From contig CAMOEO010000177.1 of assembly GCA_946612175.1 (NCBI GenBank), positions 1 to 6,363 on the forward strand: a DNA stretch of 6,363 nucleotides, given 5' to 3'. Positions 1 to 5,143 of the stretch are shown here, piece by piece; position 1 is the first letter of the stretch, and each line of letters begins with the position of its first letter. The position numbers and the translations under genes were made by a program. Origin of the DNA: an uncultured Verrucomicrobiota bacterium (GTDB lineage Bacteria; Verrucomicrobiota; Kiritimatiellia; RFP12; UBA3636). Under the pieces are notes generated by a model. The model had not been told where the DNA came from and ran no database searches. It saw nothing but the letters and a program-made list of their open reading frames with translations.

Positions 1-20
1 GGGTTGAAGGGGTTGAGTTG

Positions 21-74
21 TGCCAATCGTGACAATCCTGCCAATGGTGTCATTGGTGTCAATGATGTCAATCG
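21..74. repeat. Six-copy imperfect tandem repeat with a 9-base period
   Basis: Six consecutive 9-base units start at 21, 30, 39, 48, 57 and 66: TGCCAATCG, TGACAATCC, TGCCAATGG, TGTCATTGG, TGTCAATGA and TGTCAATCG. The core is TGNCAAT plus two variable bases; on the minus strand this reads NNATTGNCA, so several units carry a TTGACA hexamer. Bases 1-18 also fall into two 9-base units (GGGTTGAAG, GGGTTGAGT) that may be diverged relatives. The array lies just downstream of the leftward promoter at 87-116, so it should form the start of that transcript's 5' leader. It could be an operator array, a leader element or a simple variable repeat. The plus-strand reading frame through it shows no protein-like character. 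Confidence 0.75.
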
Positions 75-86
75 GCAACGTCACGC

Positions 87-116
87 ATCATACCCGAACG
101 GCCTCCGTCCTGTCAA
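87..116 (-). promoter_or_regulatory. Sigma-70-like promoter for a leftward gene outside the window
   Basis: On the minus strand, TTGACA (116 to 111) is followed by 18 bases and then TATGAT (92 to 87). This is a perfect -35 box and a five-of-six -10 box. Transcription would start near base 80 and run left through the 9-base repeats and off the window. No coding start for the driven gene is visible before base 1. The promoter lies downstream of the fucosidase remnant's stop, so it belongs to the next leftward gene. It is recognised from sequence alone. Confidence 0.55.
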
Positions 117-143
117 TGCAAAACTAACACGCATAACAACGCG

Positions 144-164
144 CGAAACCCGAATCCCGAAACC
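144..164. repeat. Three-copy 7-base tandem repeat
   Basis: The units are CGAAACC (144-150), CGAATCC (151-157) and CGAAACC (158-164), followed by CGG. It lies between the fucosidase remnant's stop codon and the leftward promoter. Function is unknown. It is short enough to be a simple slippage product, and no U-tract follows a stem here, so I do not call it a terminator. Confidence 0.5.
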
Positions 165-188
165 CGGCTCCCGCAGGGGCGCGCAGGG

Positions 189-419
189 TCAGGCTTTGTC
201 CGTAGCTTCCGGATCCCTCGCTTCGCGAAGGATGCCGGCGGTGGTCGCCGGGATGCGGCCCAGTCCGTCGGGCCCCACGTTGAGGAGGTAGTTCACGCCC
301 AGCTTCCGCAGGTGCTTGCGCGTCCGGCGCACCTCGTCGGAGCTCTTCCGGTTCTGGTCGGCCGGCTTGTAGCCCCAGCTGTCGTTGAGCGTGGCGGGGG
401 CGCATTTCGTCACAATGAA
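189..419 (-). pseudogene. C-terminal fragment of a GH29 alpha-L-fucosidase
   Basis: The fragment is 76 codons ending in TGA at 191-189. It matches the end of the GH29 catalytic barrel as I know the family: an NDSWGY motif (bases 386-369), then ADQNRKS, and LLNVGP (bases 287-270) followed by a GRIP segment. GH29 enzymes hydrolyse alpha-linked L-fucose and are usually about 450-600 residues, so the catalytic nucleophile and most of the barrel are missing. Upstream of about base 419 the frame stays open but becomes low-complexity and unlike fucosidase, and no credible start or ribosome site joins on. The break lies about 50 bases from the vapBC promoter, so this is probably a remnant left by deletion or by arrival of the toxin-antitoxin unit. 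The family call is fairly secure; the exact left end of homology is approximate. Confidence 0.8.
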
Positions 420-467
420 AGACACCGAGCGCAAAAAGGGGCGGGAGCGAGGCCGCGGCGGGGAGGG

Positions 468-495
468 TTGACAAACGCCCAAGATGATGCATAAT
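468..495 (+). promoter_or_regulatory. vapBC promoter
   Basis: TTGACA (468-473), a 16-base spacer and CATAAT (490-495) form a good sigma-70-like promoter. The expected transcription start is near 502, about 27 bases before the vapB ATG at 529. The segment is visibly more AT-rich than its surroundings. It sits at the edge of the broken fucosidase, so the module appears to carry its own promoter. Confidence 0.65.
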
Positions 496-513
496 GATGC
501 CATCTTTTGATGC
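485..513 (+). promoter_or_regulatory. Possible VapBC operator: three TGATGC direct repeats
   Basis: TGATGC occurs at 485-490, 495-500 and 508-513, covering the -10 box and the probable transcription start. Two small inverted repeats overlap them: GCAT-AATG-ATGC (489-500) and CATC-TTTT-GATG (501-512). Ribbon-helix-helix antitoxins commonly bind short repeats at their own promoter, and the VapB-VapC complex represses transcription. That role here is inferred from position and repetition only. Confidence 0.4.
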
Positions 514-528
514 AATTGGAGAATCACG

Positions 529-792
529 ATGGAGACCACCGCAATCACGTTCCGGGACAGTCCGGATTTCATCGACGCCTTGCGCGACCACGCCGCCAAG
601 GCAGGCAAGAGCGTGAACAAAGTCCTGCACGACATCGTCGCCTCGGCCTTGGGGCTGTCGAAGACCCGCGATCCCGCGGTTCCGCGCAACAACCTGGCCC
701 GCTTTTCGGGGTGCCTCGACAAGGAGAGCTGCCGGGAACTCCGCGCCGCCCAGAAGGCGTTCTCCAAGATCGACGAGGATTTGTGGAAATGA
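529..792 (+). CDS. vapB: VapB-like ribbon-helix-helix antitoxin
   Basis: This 87-residue protein has two expected parts. Residues about 4-42 form a ribbon-helix-helix DNA-binding domain: a short beta strand (TAITFRD) followed by two helices, with KSVNKVLHDIVASAL as the second. Residues about 55-87 form a charged tail ending in FSKIDEDLWK, the kind of segment that wraps around and blocks a PIN toxin. The family role is to neutralise VapC and, with it, repress the operon. The start is supported by GGAGA at 518-522, six bases before ATG. Its TGA overlaps the vapC start (ATGA), so the two are translationally coupled. Specific VapB subfamily is not determinable by eye; some annotations would only say FitA or Arc-type antitoxin. 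Confidence 0.8.
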   Translation: METTAITFRDSPDFIDALRDHAAKAGKSVNKVLHDIVASALGLSKTRDPAVPRNNLARFSGCLDKESCRELRAAQKAFSKIDEDLWK

Positions 793-1181
793 GAAAGGCG
801 GCGATGGACACCTGCGTCCTGATCGATCTCTTCGACGGGATTCCGCGCGCGGCGAAAGCGGTTTCCGCGTTCGACAGGATCCTGGTCCCGGCCGTGGTGA
901 TCGGTGAATACCGGGCCGGGGTCGACACTTCGACAAGGCGGGGACGGCTGCAGGAATCGCGTCTGGCCGACTTTCTTGCCGACGAGGCCGTGTCCGTCGT
1001 CGACGCCACCGAGGAAACGGCCGGCTGCTACGCGCGTCTGTTCCGCGACCTTCAAGGGCGCGGAAAACCCCTGCCCACCAACGACGTCTGGATTGCCGCG
1101 TCCGCCATCTGCAACGGAGCCGCGCTTCTCTCCTCCGACTCGCATTTCAGGGAAATTCCGGTTTTGGAATTGCCGTATTGA
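789..1181 (+). CDS. vapC: VapC-like PIN-domain toxin ribonuclease
   Basis: This 130-residue protein is a complete PIN domain of usual VapC length. The four acidic residues of the metal-binding active site are present: D7 in MDTCVLID, E40 in VVIGEYRAG, D99 in TNDVWIAA and D117 in LLSSDSHF. VapC toxins are Mg2+-dependent endoribonucleases that cleave tRNA or rRNA and halt growth when the antitoxin is degraded; the RNA target here cannot be predicted. The start at 789 overlaps the vapB stop by four bases. A second in-frame ATG at 804 (MDTC) would remove only five residues. With all catalytic residues and the partner intact, the module is probably functional, unlike the broken genes on both sides. 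It is transcribed opposite to everything around it. Confidence 0.88.
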   Translation: MRKAAMDTCVLIDLFDGIPRAAKAVSAFDRILVPAVVIGEYRAGVDTSTRRGRLQESRLADFLADEAVSVVDATEETAGCYARLFRDLQGRGKPLPTNDVWIAASAICNGAALLSSDSHFREIPVLELPY

Positions 1182-1199
1182 ACGTGCCGGCGATACGGC
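1172..1199 (+). repeat. Inverted repeat spanning the vapC stop codon
   Basis: GCCGTAT (1172-1178) pairs perfectly with ATACGGC (1193-1199) across a 14-base loop that includes the vapC TGA. There is no downstream T-run, so a standard intrinsic terminator is not supported. It could stabilise the 3' end of the vapBC mRNA or be chance in GC-rich DNA. It lies at the join between vapC and the hydrolase remnant. Confidence 0.3.
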
Positions 1200-1573
1200 T
1201 GGTCGCGGCGGACGGAGAAGACGTCGAACGAGCCGACGAGGTCGTTCTTTTCGCGGCCCTTCGCGAGGTCGCCGTTGTGGCCGTAGCCGCCCCAGAGGCC
1301 GACGAGGGACATCTTGCGCGCGCGCATGCCTTCCCAGAGCCGCTCGTGGTTGCGGCTCCAGTGGTCGTTGCTGCCGGACCAGTCGAGCAGCACGGGCGGG
1401 GCGGCGAGAGGGGCGGGCGCCGCGGGCGGCGGCAGGAGCGAGCCGTCGGGCGCGAGGAAGCCCATGCGCGCGGCCGGGAGCCACACGGTCGCCGGCACGT
1501 TCGCGTGGATCGCGGCGAAGACCTCGCCGTGCGGGAGGCCGAGCGCGAGCGCGCCCCCGCCGTCAATCCCGGA
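1193..1573 (-). pseudogene. Internal fragment of an alpha/beta-hydrolase (esterase or S9-like)
   Basis: An open stretch of about 127 codons reads as the second half of an alpha/beta-hydrolase. GGGALALG followed by EVFAAIHANVP resembles the helix and strand after a nucleophile elbow (GxSxGGxxAL, then HPE.FAA). Residues 59-72 of the fragment (PPVLLDW, then SGSNDHW) resemble the beta-strand and acid loop, and residues 88-99 (MSLVGLWGGYGH) the strand and loop with the catalytic His; D70 and H99 are the candidate triad members. The N-terminal half is absent: the neighbouring gene's stop is at 1579. The matching sequence seems to stop at RRDQPY, just before the vapC end. No start codon or ribosome site fits. 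The substrate is unknown; acetyl or feruloyl esterases are common in such clusters. The fold call is from motif pattern only. Confidence 0.5.
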
Positions 1574-1578
1574 CGGGG

Positions 1579-3549
1579 TCAGAATTCGACCTTCGTCCCG
1601 TCCTGGAGCGTGGCGGTTCCTGACGAAGCCGGTTCGCGCGTGGATCCGAAGTTCCAGAAGGTCTTCTTGACGGACAGCGGCGGTTGTTTCACGGCGCCCG
1701 CGGCGGCGAGCTGCGCGTCCACCGCCGCGACGGTCGCGGCGTCGTCCGCGGCGACGTGGAGAACCGTTTTCACGCCCTTGGCGCCCAGCATCCTGCGGAC
1801 GCCCGCCAGATCGCGCTCCGACAGGTTTTTCACGACGAGCGCGCGGTAGCGCTGGTGGCCGACGCGGAGCCAGCCCTCCGCATCGACGCGGAAGGTCCCG
1901 GCGTGCAGCTCGGTCGAGGGGTAGGCGTCCACGGCCCAACCCTTGCCGTGCAGGCCGTCCGCCACGGCGGCGCCCCAGTCGCGGTAGGCCGGCGACGACC
2001 AGTCCATCACTTCGAAATGGCCGAAAACGAGCGCCACGGGAGAGTCGAGCTGCGCGGCGGTCGTGCGGTCGAGCTCGCGCAGCTTTTCCAGGGTCTCCAC
2101 CATGCCGGGCTGTTCGAAAACCGAAAGAGTCGTCCGGAGGCGCCGCTCGGATGCGGGAAGGCCCGCGTCCCAGTTGCCGCCGTAGACCCGGTGGAATACC
2201 ATCCGCCCGCCGGAAAGGGCGTAGCGCTTCACCTCCGCCAGATACTTTTCGGGGCGGTCCTGGTATCCTTCGTTCATCCAGACGGAACTGCCGGTTTTCT
2301 TCGCCAGGCCGAGCCGCACCGCGACGGGCGTGATTTCGTCCGTCTGCGCGATGTCGCGGTCGGCCGCCCACCAGTCCAGGCCGTTTTTCTGGAAATCGAA
2401 GCGGTCCACGAGCGGGATCCAGGTGGAGTGCTTGGTCACCACCGCGTCCGGGCCGAAGACCGATTTCGTCTCGGCGTAGTGGCGGCGTTCGATCGCCGCG
2501 CAGCGGCGGTAGATTGCCTCCTCGTAGCGGCGGATCGCGGCGCCGCGCTCCTCGTCGCGCCCGGCGGGAGCGGTCCCCATCAGGACGATGTCCGCCTTGA
2601 GGTCCGCCCCGAAACGCGCCTTGTAGTCGGCGGCCATGGCCTCGGAATACCAGAACGCGCGGTGGCGCGCGAACACCTCGTCGGACGTCGGCGGGAAGCC
2701 CCACTCGTCGCGCATCGCGGTGTCGGCGCCGAGCGCCTTCGCCTCGCGCACGAGTTTGGAGGTGTACTCGTCCAGATGCGGGGCGAAGACGTCCGCGCAG
2801 AAGAGCGTGAAGAGCCGGGCGCCGGACGCTTCGTCGAACGGCTCCTCGGCCGTCACGTCGTATCCGCGCGTTCCGCCGGTCATGTGGTCGGAAAGTTTCG
2901 GCGGCCGACCGCCGAAGACGACGAGTTTCTGGGCTTCGCCGGGATGGGCCGCGAGGAACCCTTCGCGGGCGAGACGCGGATCGGTTTCGAACGCGACGCG
3001 GATGCCCTCTTCGTGGCATGCGGCGATGAAGCGCTTCGCCAGGTCGCGGACCTCTGCGGATTCGAGGTCCGGGCGGCAGCGCAGGGAAAGCGTCACGAAA
3101 TCGCACGGCGTCTTTTCCCCGAGCACCCGGGCGAGGCGCAGGAGCGATTCGCCGCCGTCGGCGAAGTCGTCGTTGTTCATGCACACGAACACGTCCACGG
3201 GCGGGGGCGAAGGGGCGCGGCGGCGGACCGCCACGCGGAAGGGGACGGGACCCTCCTTGCGCAGAACCGGGTCGAGCGCGCGGCGGCGGTTGGGCGAATC
3301 GAGGCGCATGGCGTCCACGCCTTTGGCGAGTTCGTCCGCGTCGAAGACGCCGAGCAGGCGTCCGTCCGCGCGCAGTTCCCAATCGCCCGGCGCGAGCCGC
3401 CGGACGACCAGCACGTCGGGTTCCTTGAGGGAACGCGGGCGGTGTTCGAACTCGACACCGTCCGGGCCGGCGGATTTGAGCGTCGTCGCGGCCGGCGCGG
3501 CGGCGGCGAGAGCTGCGGAAACCAGAATCGGGAAAATGTTGGCGTTCAT
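1579..3549 (-). CDS. Secreted putative glycoside hydrolase, TIM-barrel type, family not recognised
   Basis: This 656-residue protein begins with a signal peptide (about residues 1-21, NIFPILVSAALAAAAPA, no lipobox Cys), so it is probably exported. A beta-rich segment (about 22-115) precedes a probable barrel domain (about 116-480) that opens with VDVFVCMNNDDF. Conserved-looking acidic and aromatic motifs are MRDEWGF (D281, E282), TKHSTW (372-377) and WMNEGYQ (E427). These are the kind of strand-end residues that serve as catalytic acids, but I cannot assign a CAZy family. Residues about 504-600 (VALVFGHFEVMDW, then RYRALVVKNLS) look like the Rossmann-like domain that follows the barrel in some beta-galactosidases. 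The start at 3549 gives the signal peptide and lies four bases after the upstream stop, with a weak GAAGAA before it; a longer in-frame start at 3642 would only add arginine-rich sequence. The end (TLQDGTKVEF) reads as if a last beta domain were cut short. Confidence 0.65.
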   Translation of the reverse strand: MNANIFPILVSAALAAAAPAATTLKSAGPDGVEFEHRPRSLKEPDVLVVRRLAPGDWELRADGRLLGVFDADELAKGVDAMRLDSPNRRRALDPVLRKEGPVPFRVAVRRRAPSPPPVDVFVCMNNDDFADGGESLLRLARVLGEKTPCDFVTLSLRCRPDLESAEVRDLAKRFIAACHEEGIRVAFETDPRLAREGFLAAHPGEAQKLVVFGGRPPKLSDHMTGGTRGYDVTAEEPFDEASGARLFTLFCADVFAPHLDEYTSKLVREAKALGADTAMRDEWGFPPTSDEVFARHRAFWYSEAMAADYKARFGADLKADIVLMGTAPAGRDEERGAAIRRYEEAIYRRCAAIERRHYAETKSVFGPDAVVTKHSTWIPLVDRFDFQKNGLDWWAADRDIAQTDEITPVAVRLGLAKKTGSSVWMNEGYQDRPEKYLAEVKRYALSGGRMVFHRVYGGNWDAGLPASERRLRTTLSVFEQPGMVETLEKLRELDRTTAAQLDSPVALVFGHFEVMDWSSPAYRDWGAAVADGLHGKGWAVDAYPSTELHAGTFRVDAEGWLRVGHQRYRALVVKNLSERDLAGVRRMLGAKGVKTVLHVAADDAATVAAVDAQLAAAGAVKQPPLSVKKTFWNFGSTREPASSGTATLQDGTKVEF

Positions 3550-3553
3550 TTCT

Positions 3554-5143
3554 TCAGCGGACCAGGATGAGCGTTCCGGACGGCCGTCCCACGAGCCGGA
3601 CGGCGACGCCCGCCACGGTGCCCGAGTAGCCGGGATCGACACACGTCCAGTCGCTTTCGGACTTGGCGGCGATTTCGTCGTAGTTCCAGGAGAAGTCGGT
3701 CGTCACGAGAAACTTCGAGCGGTCGTTCGGAAGGGTCGAAAGCGGCAGGTTGGACAACTCGCAGACCGGCGCGCCGCCTTTCGAGTCGCGCACGTAGACG
3801 AGCGGGCACAGGACCGTTCCCTGCGCGAGCGCGGCCGGGCTTTCCGGAAGGACGTTGAGGGACCCGCCGGCCGCGCTCGTCGGAAAAAGCGTCCCCGTCT
3901 TGGAGTTGTCCATGCGGTTCACGGGCGGGATGGCGAAACCGCCTTTGGGCACGAGGAAATCGAACGTGACGGCATGCGTGCCGGAGAAGGCGCTCGTGCC
4001 GAACCGCGGGGCTTCGCCGGCCAGCGTCACGTGCAGCGGCCCGTTCAGGACCGTCGCCGCCGACGCGTTCGTGCACACCCATTCCGAGTTGTCGAGGACG
4101 AGGTTTCCGGAAATGCCGCGGTAGCCGTTCCCCTGCGTGTTGTAGAACCGGAGGGCGGTGTTCGTGAGCGACGTCGCCGAGAGGCCCGCCACCTCGACGC
4201 CCTGGCACTCGCCGGTCTGGACGACGTTGACGAACGAAAGTTCTCCGCCGGCGCTCATGGCGTAGAGGAACTTCCTGTTGAAGGAGATTCTCGAATCGGC
4301 AAACCGGATTTTCATGCCCGGATGGGCATTGGTGGACGCGATCGCGTTGGCGCCGAAAACCGGATGGGCGCTGCCGAACGAAAGCGTCGAGCCGGAGAAA
4401 TCGACGACCGCTCCGGGGCCGCCGAGACACGTGGACCCCTTCACGGCAATGGTGGAATTGGTGACGGCGAGGACGTAGCCGGCGACGTCCGCGACGCTCG
4501 TCCCGCCCAGGTGCTGCGTCGTGATTTCCGAATCGAGGACCGTCACGGTGCCGCCGTGTTTCCCCGGCATCTTGAGGTAGTAGTTGTTGCCGGTCACGGC
4601 GTAGACGCAGTTGCTCACCAGGAGGCTGCATCCGGCGCATTCGTTCTCGGAGACGTTCAGCGCGCCGTTGGGGAGGGAGAAATTCAGCAGCTCCAGATGC
4701 ATCGGGTGGCCGGTCTCGGTCCAGACGAAAGTCTTGTTGTTGTCGGACAGCGGAAGGGACAGGCGGCTTCCGCCGGAGAAGTCTCCATCGAGCACGAGAG
4801 TCCCCTCCCCCGAGCTGTCGTAAAGCTCGAACGCGCCGCACCGGCATGCCGTGCCGGCGGGAACCGAGATCTCCACGCGGTGGTCCCCGGACAGGCCCGT
4901 GTCGACATGGACGTTGAACGATCCGGAGCGCGGATAGTCGCCGGCCTTGGTGTAGGAATCCCTGGTGGTCGACCAATTGGCCGGCGTCGTCCAGAGACCG
5001 TCGCCGGCAGCGCCATACCAGTAGTAGTCGTAGGCCGCATTCGCGGCGAAGGCCGTAAAGACAAGCGCAATGATTGCGGCTCCTCGGCAGCCGGGGAACC
5101 GGCGCGGGCGGATGGGTGATTTTCTCATGGGTGATTTCCTCAT
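3554..5143 (-). CDS. Secreted beta-helix-like surface protein, function unknown
   Basis: This 529-residue protein has an N-terminal basic stretch, a hydrophobic core (about residues 21-34) and a probable signal peptidase site after ANA (residue 36). The mature protein opens with YDYYWYGAAGDG and then a W...NWS motif (51-58), which I associate with the N-terminus of autotransporter-like adhesins. The rest is a series of short strands with asparagine-, serine- and glycine-rich turns (for example VLDSEITTQ, VTNSTIAVKG, LVLDNSEWVC), typical of a right-handed beta-helix. It ends in SGTLILVR, with no beta-barrel, PEP-CTERM or LPXTG anchor visible. The ATG overlaps the GH127 stop (ATGA); a second ATG at 5128 is also possible. 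It may bind or cleave a glycan, or be a surface adhesin. No catalytic motif is evident, and I do not recognise a named family. Confidence 0.7.
   Translation of the reverse strand: MRKSPMRKSPIRPRRFPGCRGAAIIALVFTAFAANAAYDYYWYGAAGDGLWTTPANWSTTRDSYTKAGDYPRSGSFNVHVDTGLSGDHRVEISVPAGTACRCGAFELYDSSGEGTLVLDGDFSGGSRLSLPLSDNNKTFVWTETGHPMHLELLNFSLPNGALNVSENECAGCSLLVSNCVYAVTGNNYYLKMPGKHGGTVTVLDSEITTQHLGGTSVADVAGYVLAVTNSTIAVKGSTCLGGPGAVVDFSGSTLSFGSAHPVFGANAIASTNAHPGMKIRFADSRISFNRKFLYAMSAGGELSFVNVVQTGECQGVEVAGLSATSLTNTALRFYNTQGNGYRGISGNLVLDNSEWVCTNASAATVLNGPLHVTLAGEAPRFGTSAFSGTHAVTFDFLVPKGGFAIPPVNRMDNSKTGTLFPTSAAGGSLNVLPESPAALAQGTVLCPLVYVRDSKGGAPVCELSNLPLSTLPNDRSKFLVTTDFSWNYDEIAAKSESDWTCVDPGYSGTVAGVAVRLVGRPSGTLILVR
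5114..5143 (-). repeat. 15-base tandem duplication carrying two start codons
   Basis: On the minus strand, ATGAGGAAATCACCC (5143-5129) is followed directly by ATGAGAAAATCACCC (5128-5114), with one mismatch. It gives the protein start MRKSPMRKSP and two in-frame ATGs. The first ATG overlaps the GH127 stop and has only a weak GGA upstream. The second has GAGGA inside the first copy, eight bases upstream, a better ribosome site. Confidence 0.85.

Noticed and set aside
21..164. Repeats at the left end as a CRISPR array
   Set aside because: Units are only 7-9 bases and directly adjacent, with no spacers or conserved 25-40 base repeats, and no cas gene is present.
4..291. 95-codon plus-strand open frame at the left end
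   Set aside because: It translates the 9-base repeats and then the antisense of the fucosidase remnant, with low-complexity sequence and no ribosome site.
411..491. Minus-strand start (ATGCATCATC at 491) with a signal-peptide-like hydrophobic run ending near the fucosidase break
   Set aside because: It is in a different frame from the fucosidase fragment, overlaps the vapBC promoter, and has no ribosome site. The hydrophobic pattern is likely chance Ala/Leu/Pro codons.
401..1148. CGCATTTC present at 401-408 and 1141-1148, near both edges of the vapBC segment, as a possible target duplication
   Set aside because: The right copy is inside vapC codons for the conserved SHF segment, so it cannot be a duplicated target outside the inserted unit. 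An 8-base match between two regions of this size is plausible by chance.
1052..3382. 776-codon minus-strand open frame
   Set aside because: Most of it is Arg/Pro-rich shadow of the barrel gene in another register. Only its last part, about 1193-1573, looks like real protein, and that is reported as the hydrolase remnant.
1684..3570. Long plus-strand open frame (628 codons) opposite the barrel gene
   Set aside because: It is rich in Arg, Gly, Val and Ala with no domain pattern, and lies exactly antisense to a gene with a signal peptide and structured protein sequence. GC-rich DNA commonly leaves such antisense frames open.
2636..5119. 827-codon plus-strand open frame
   Set aside because: It crosses two minus-strand genes, is dominated by Arg, Ser and Gly, and shows no start signal or conserved motif. 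It is a GC-driven shadow.
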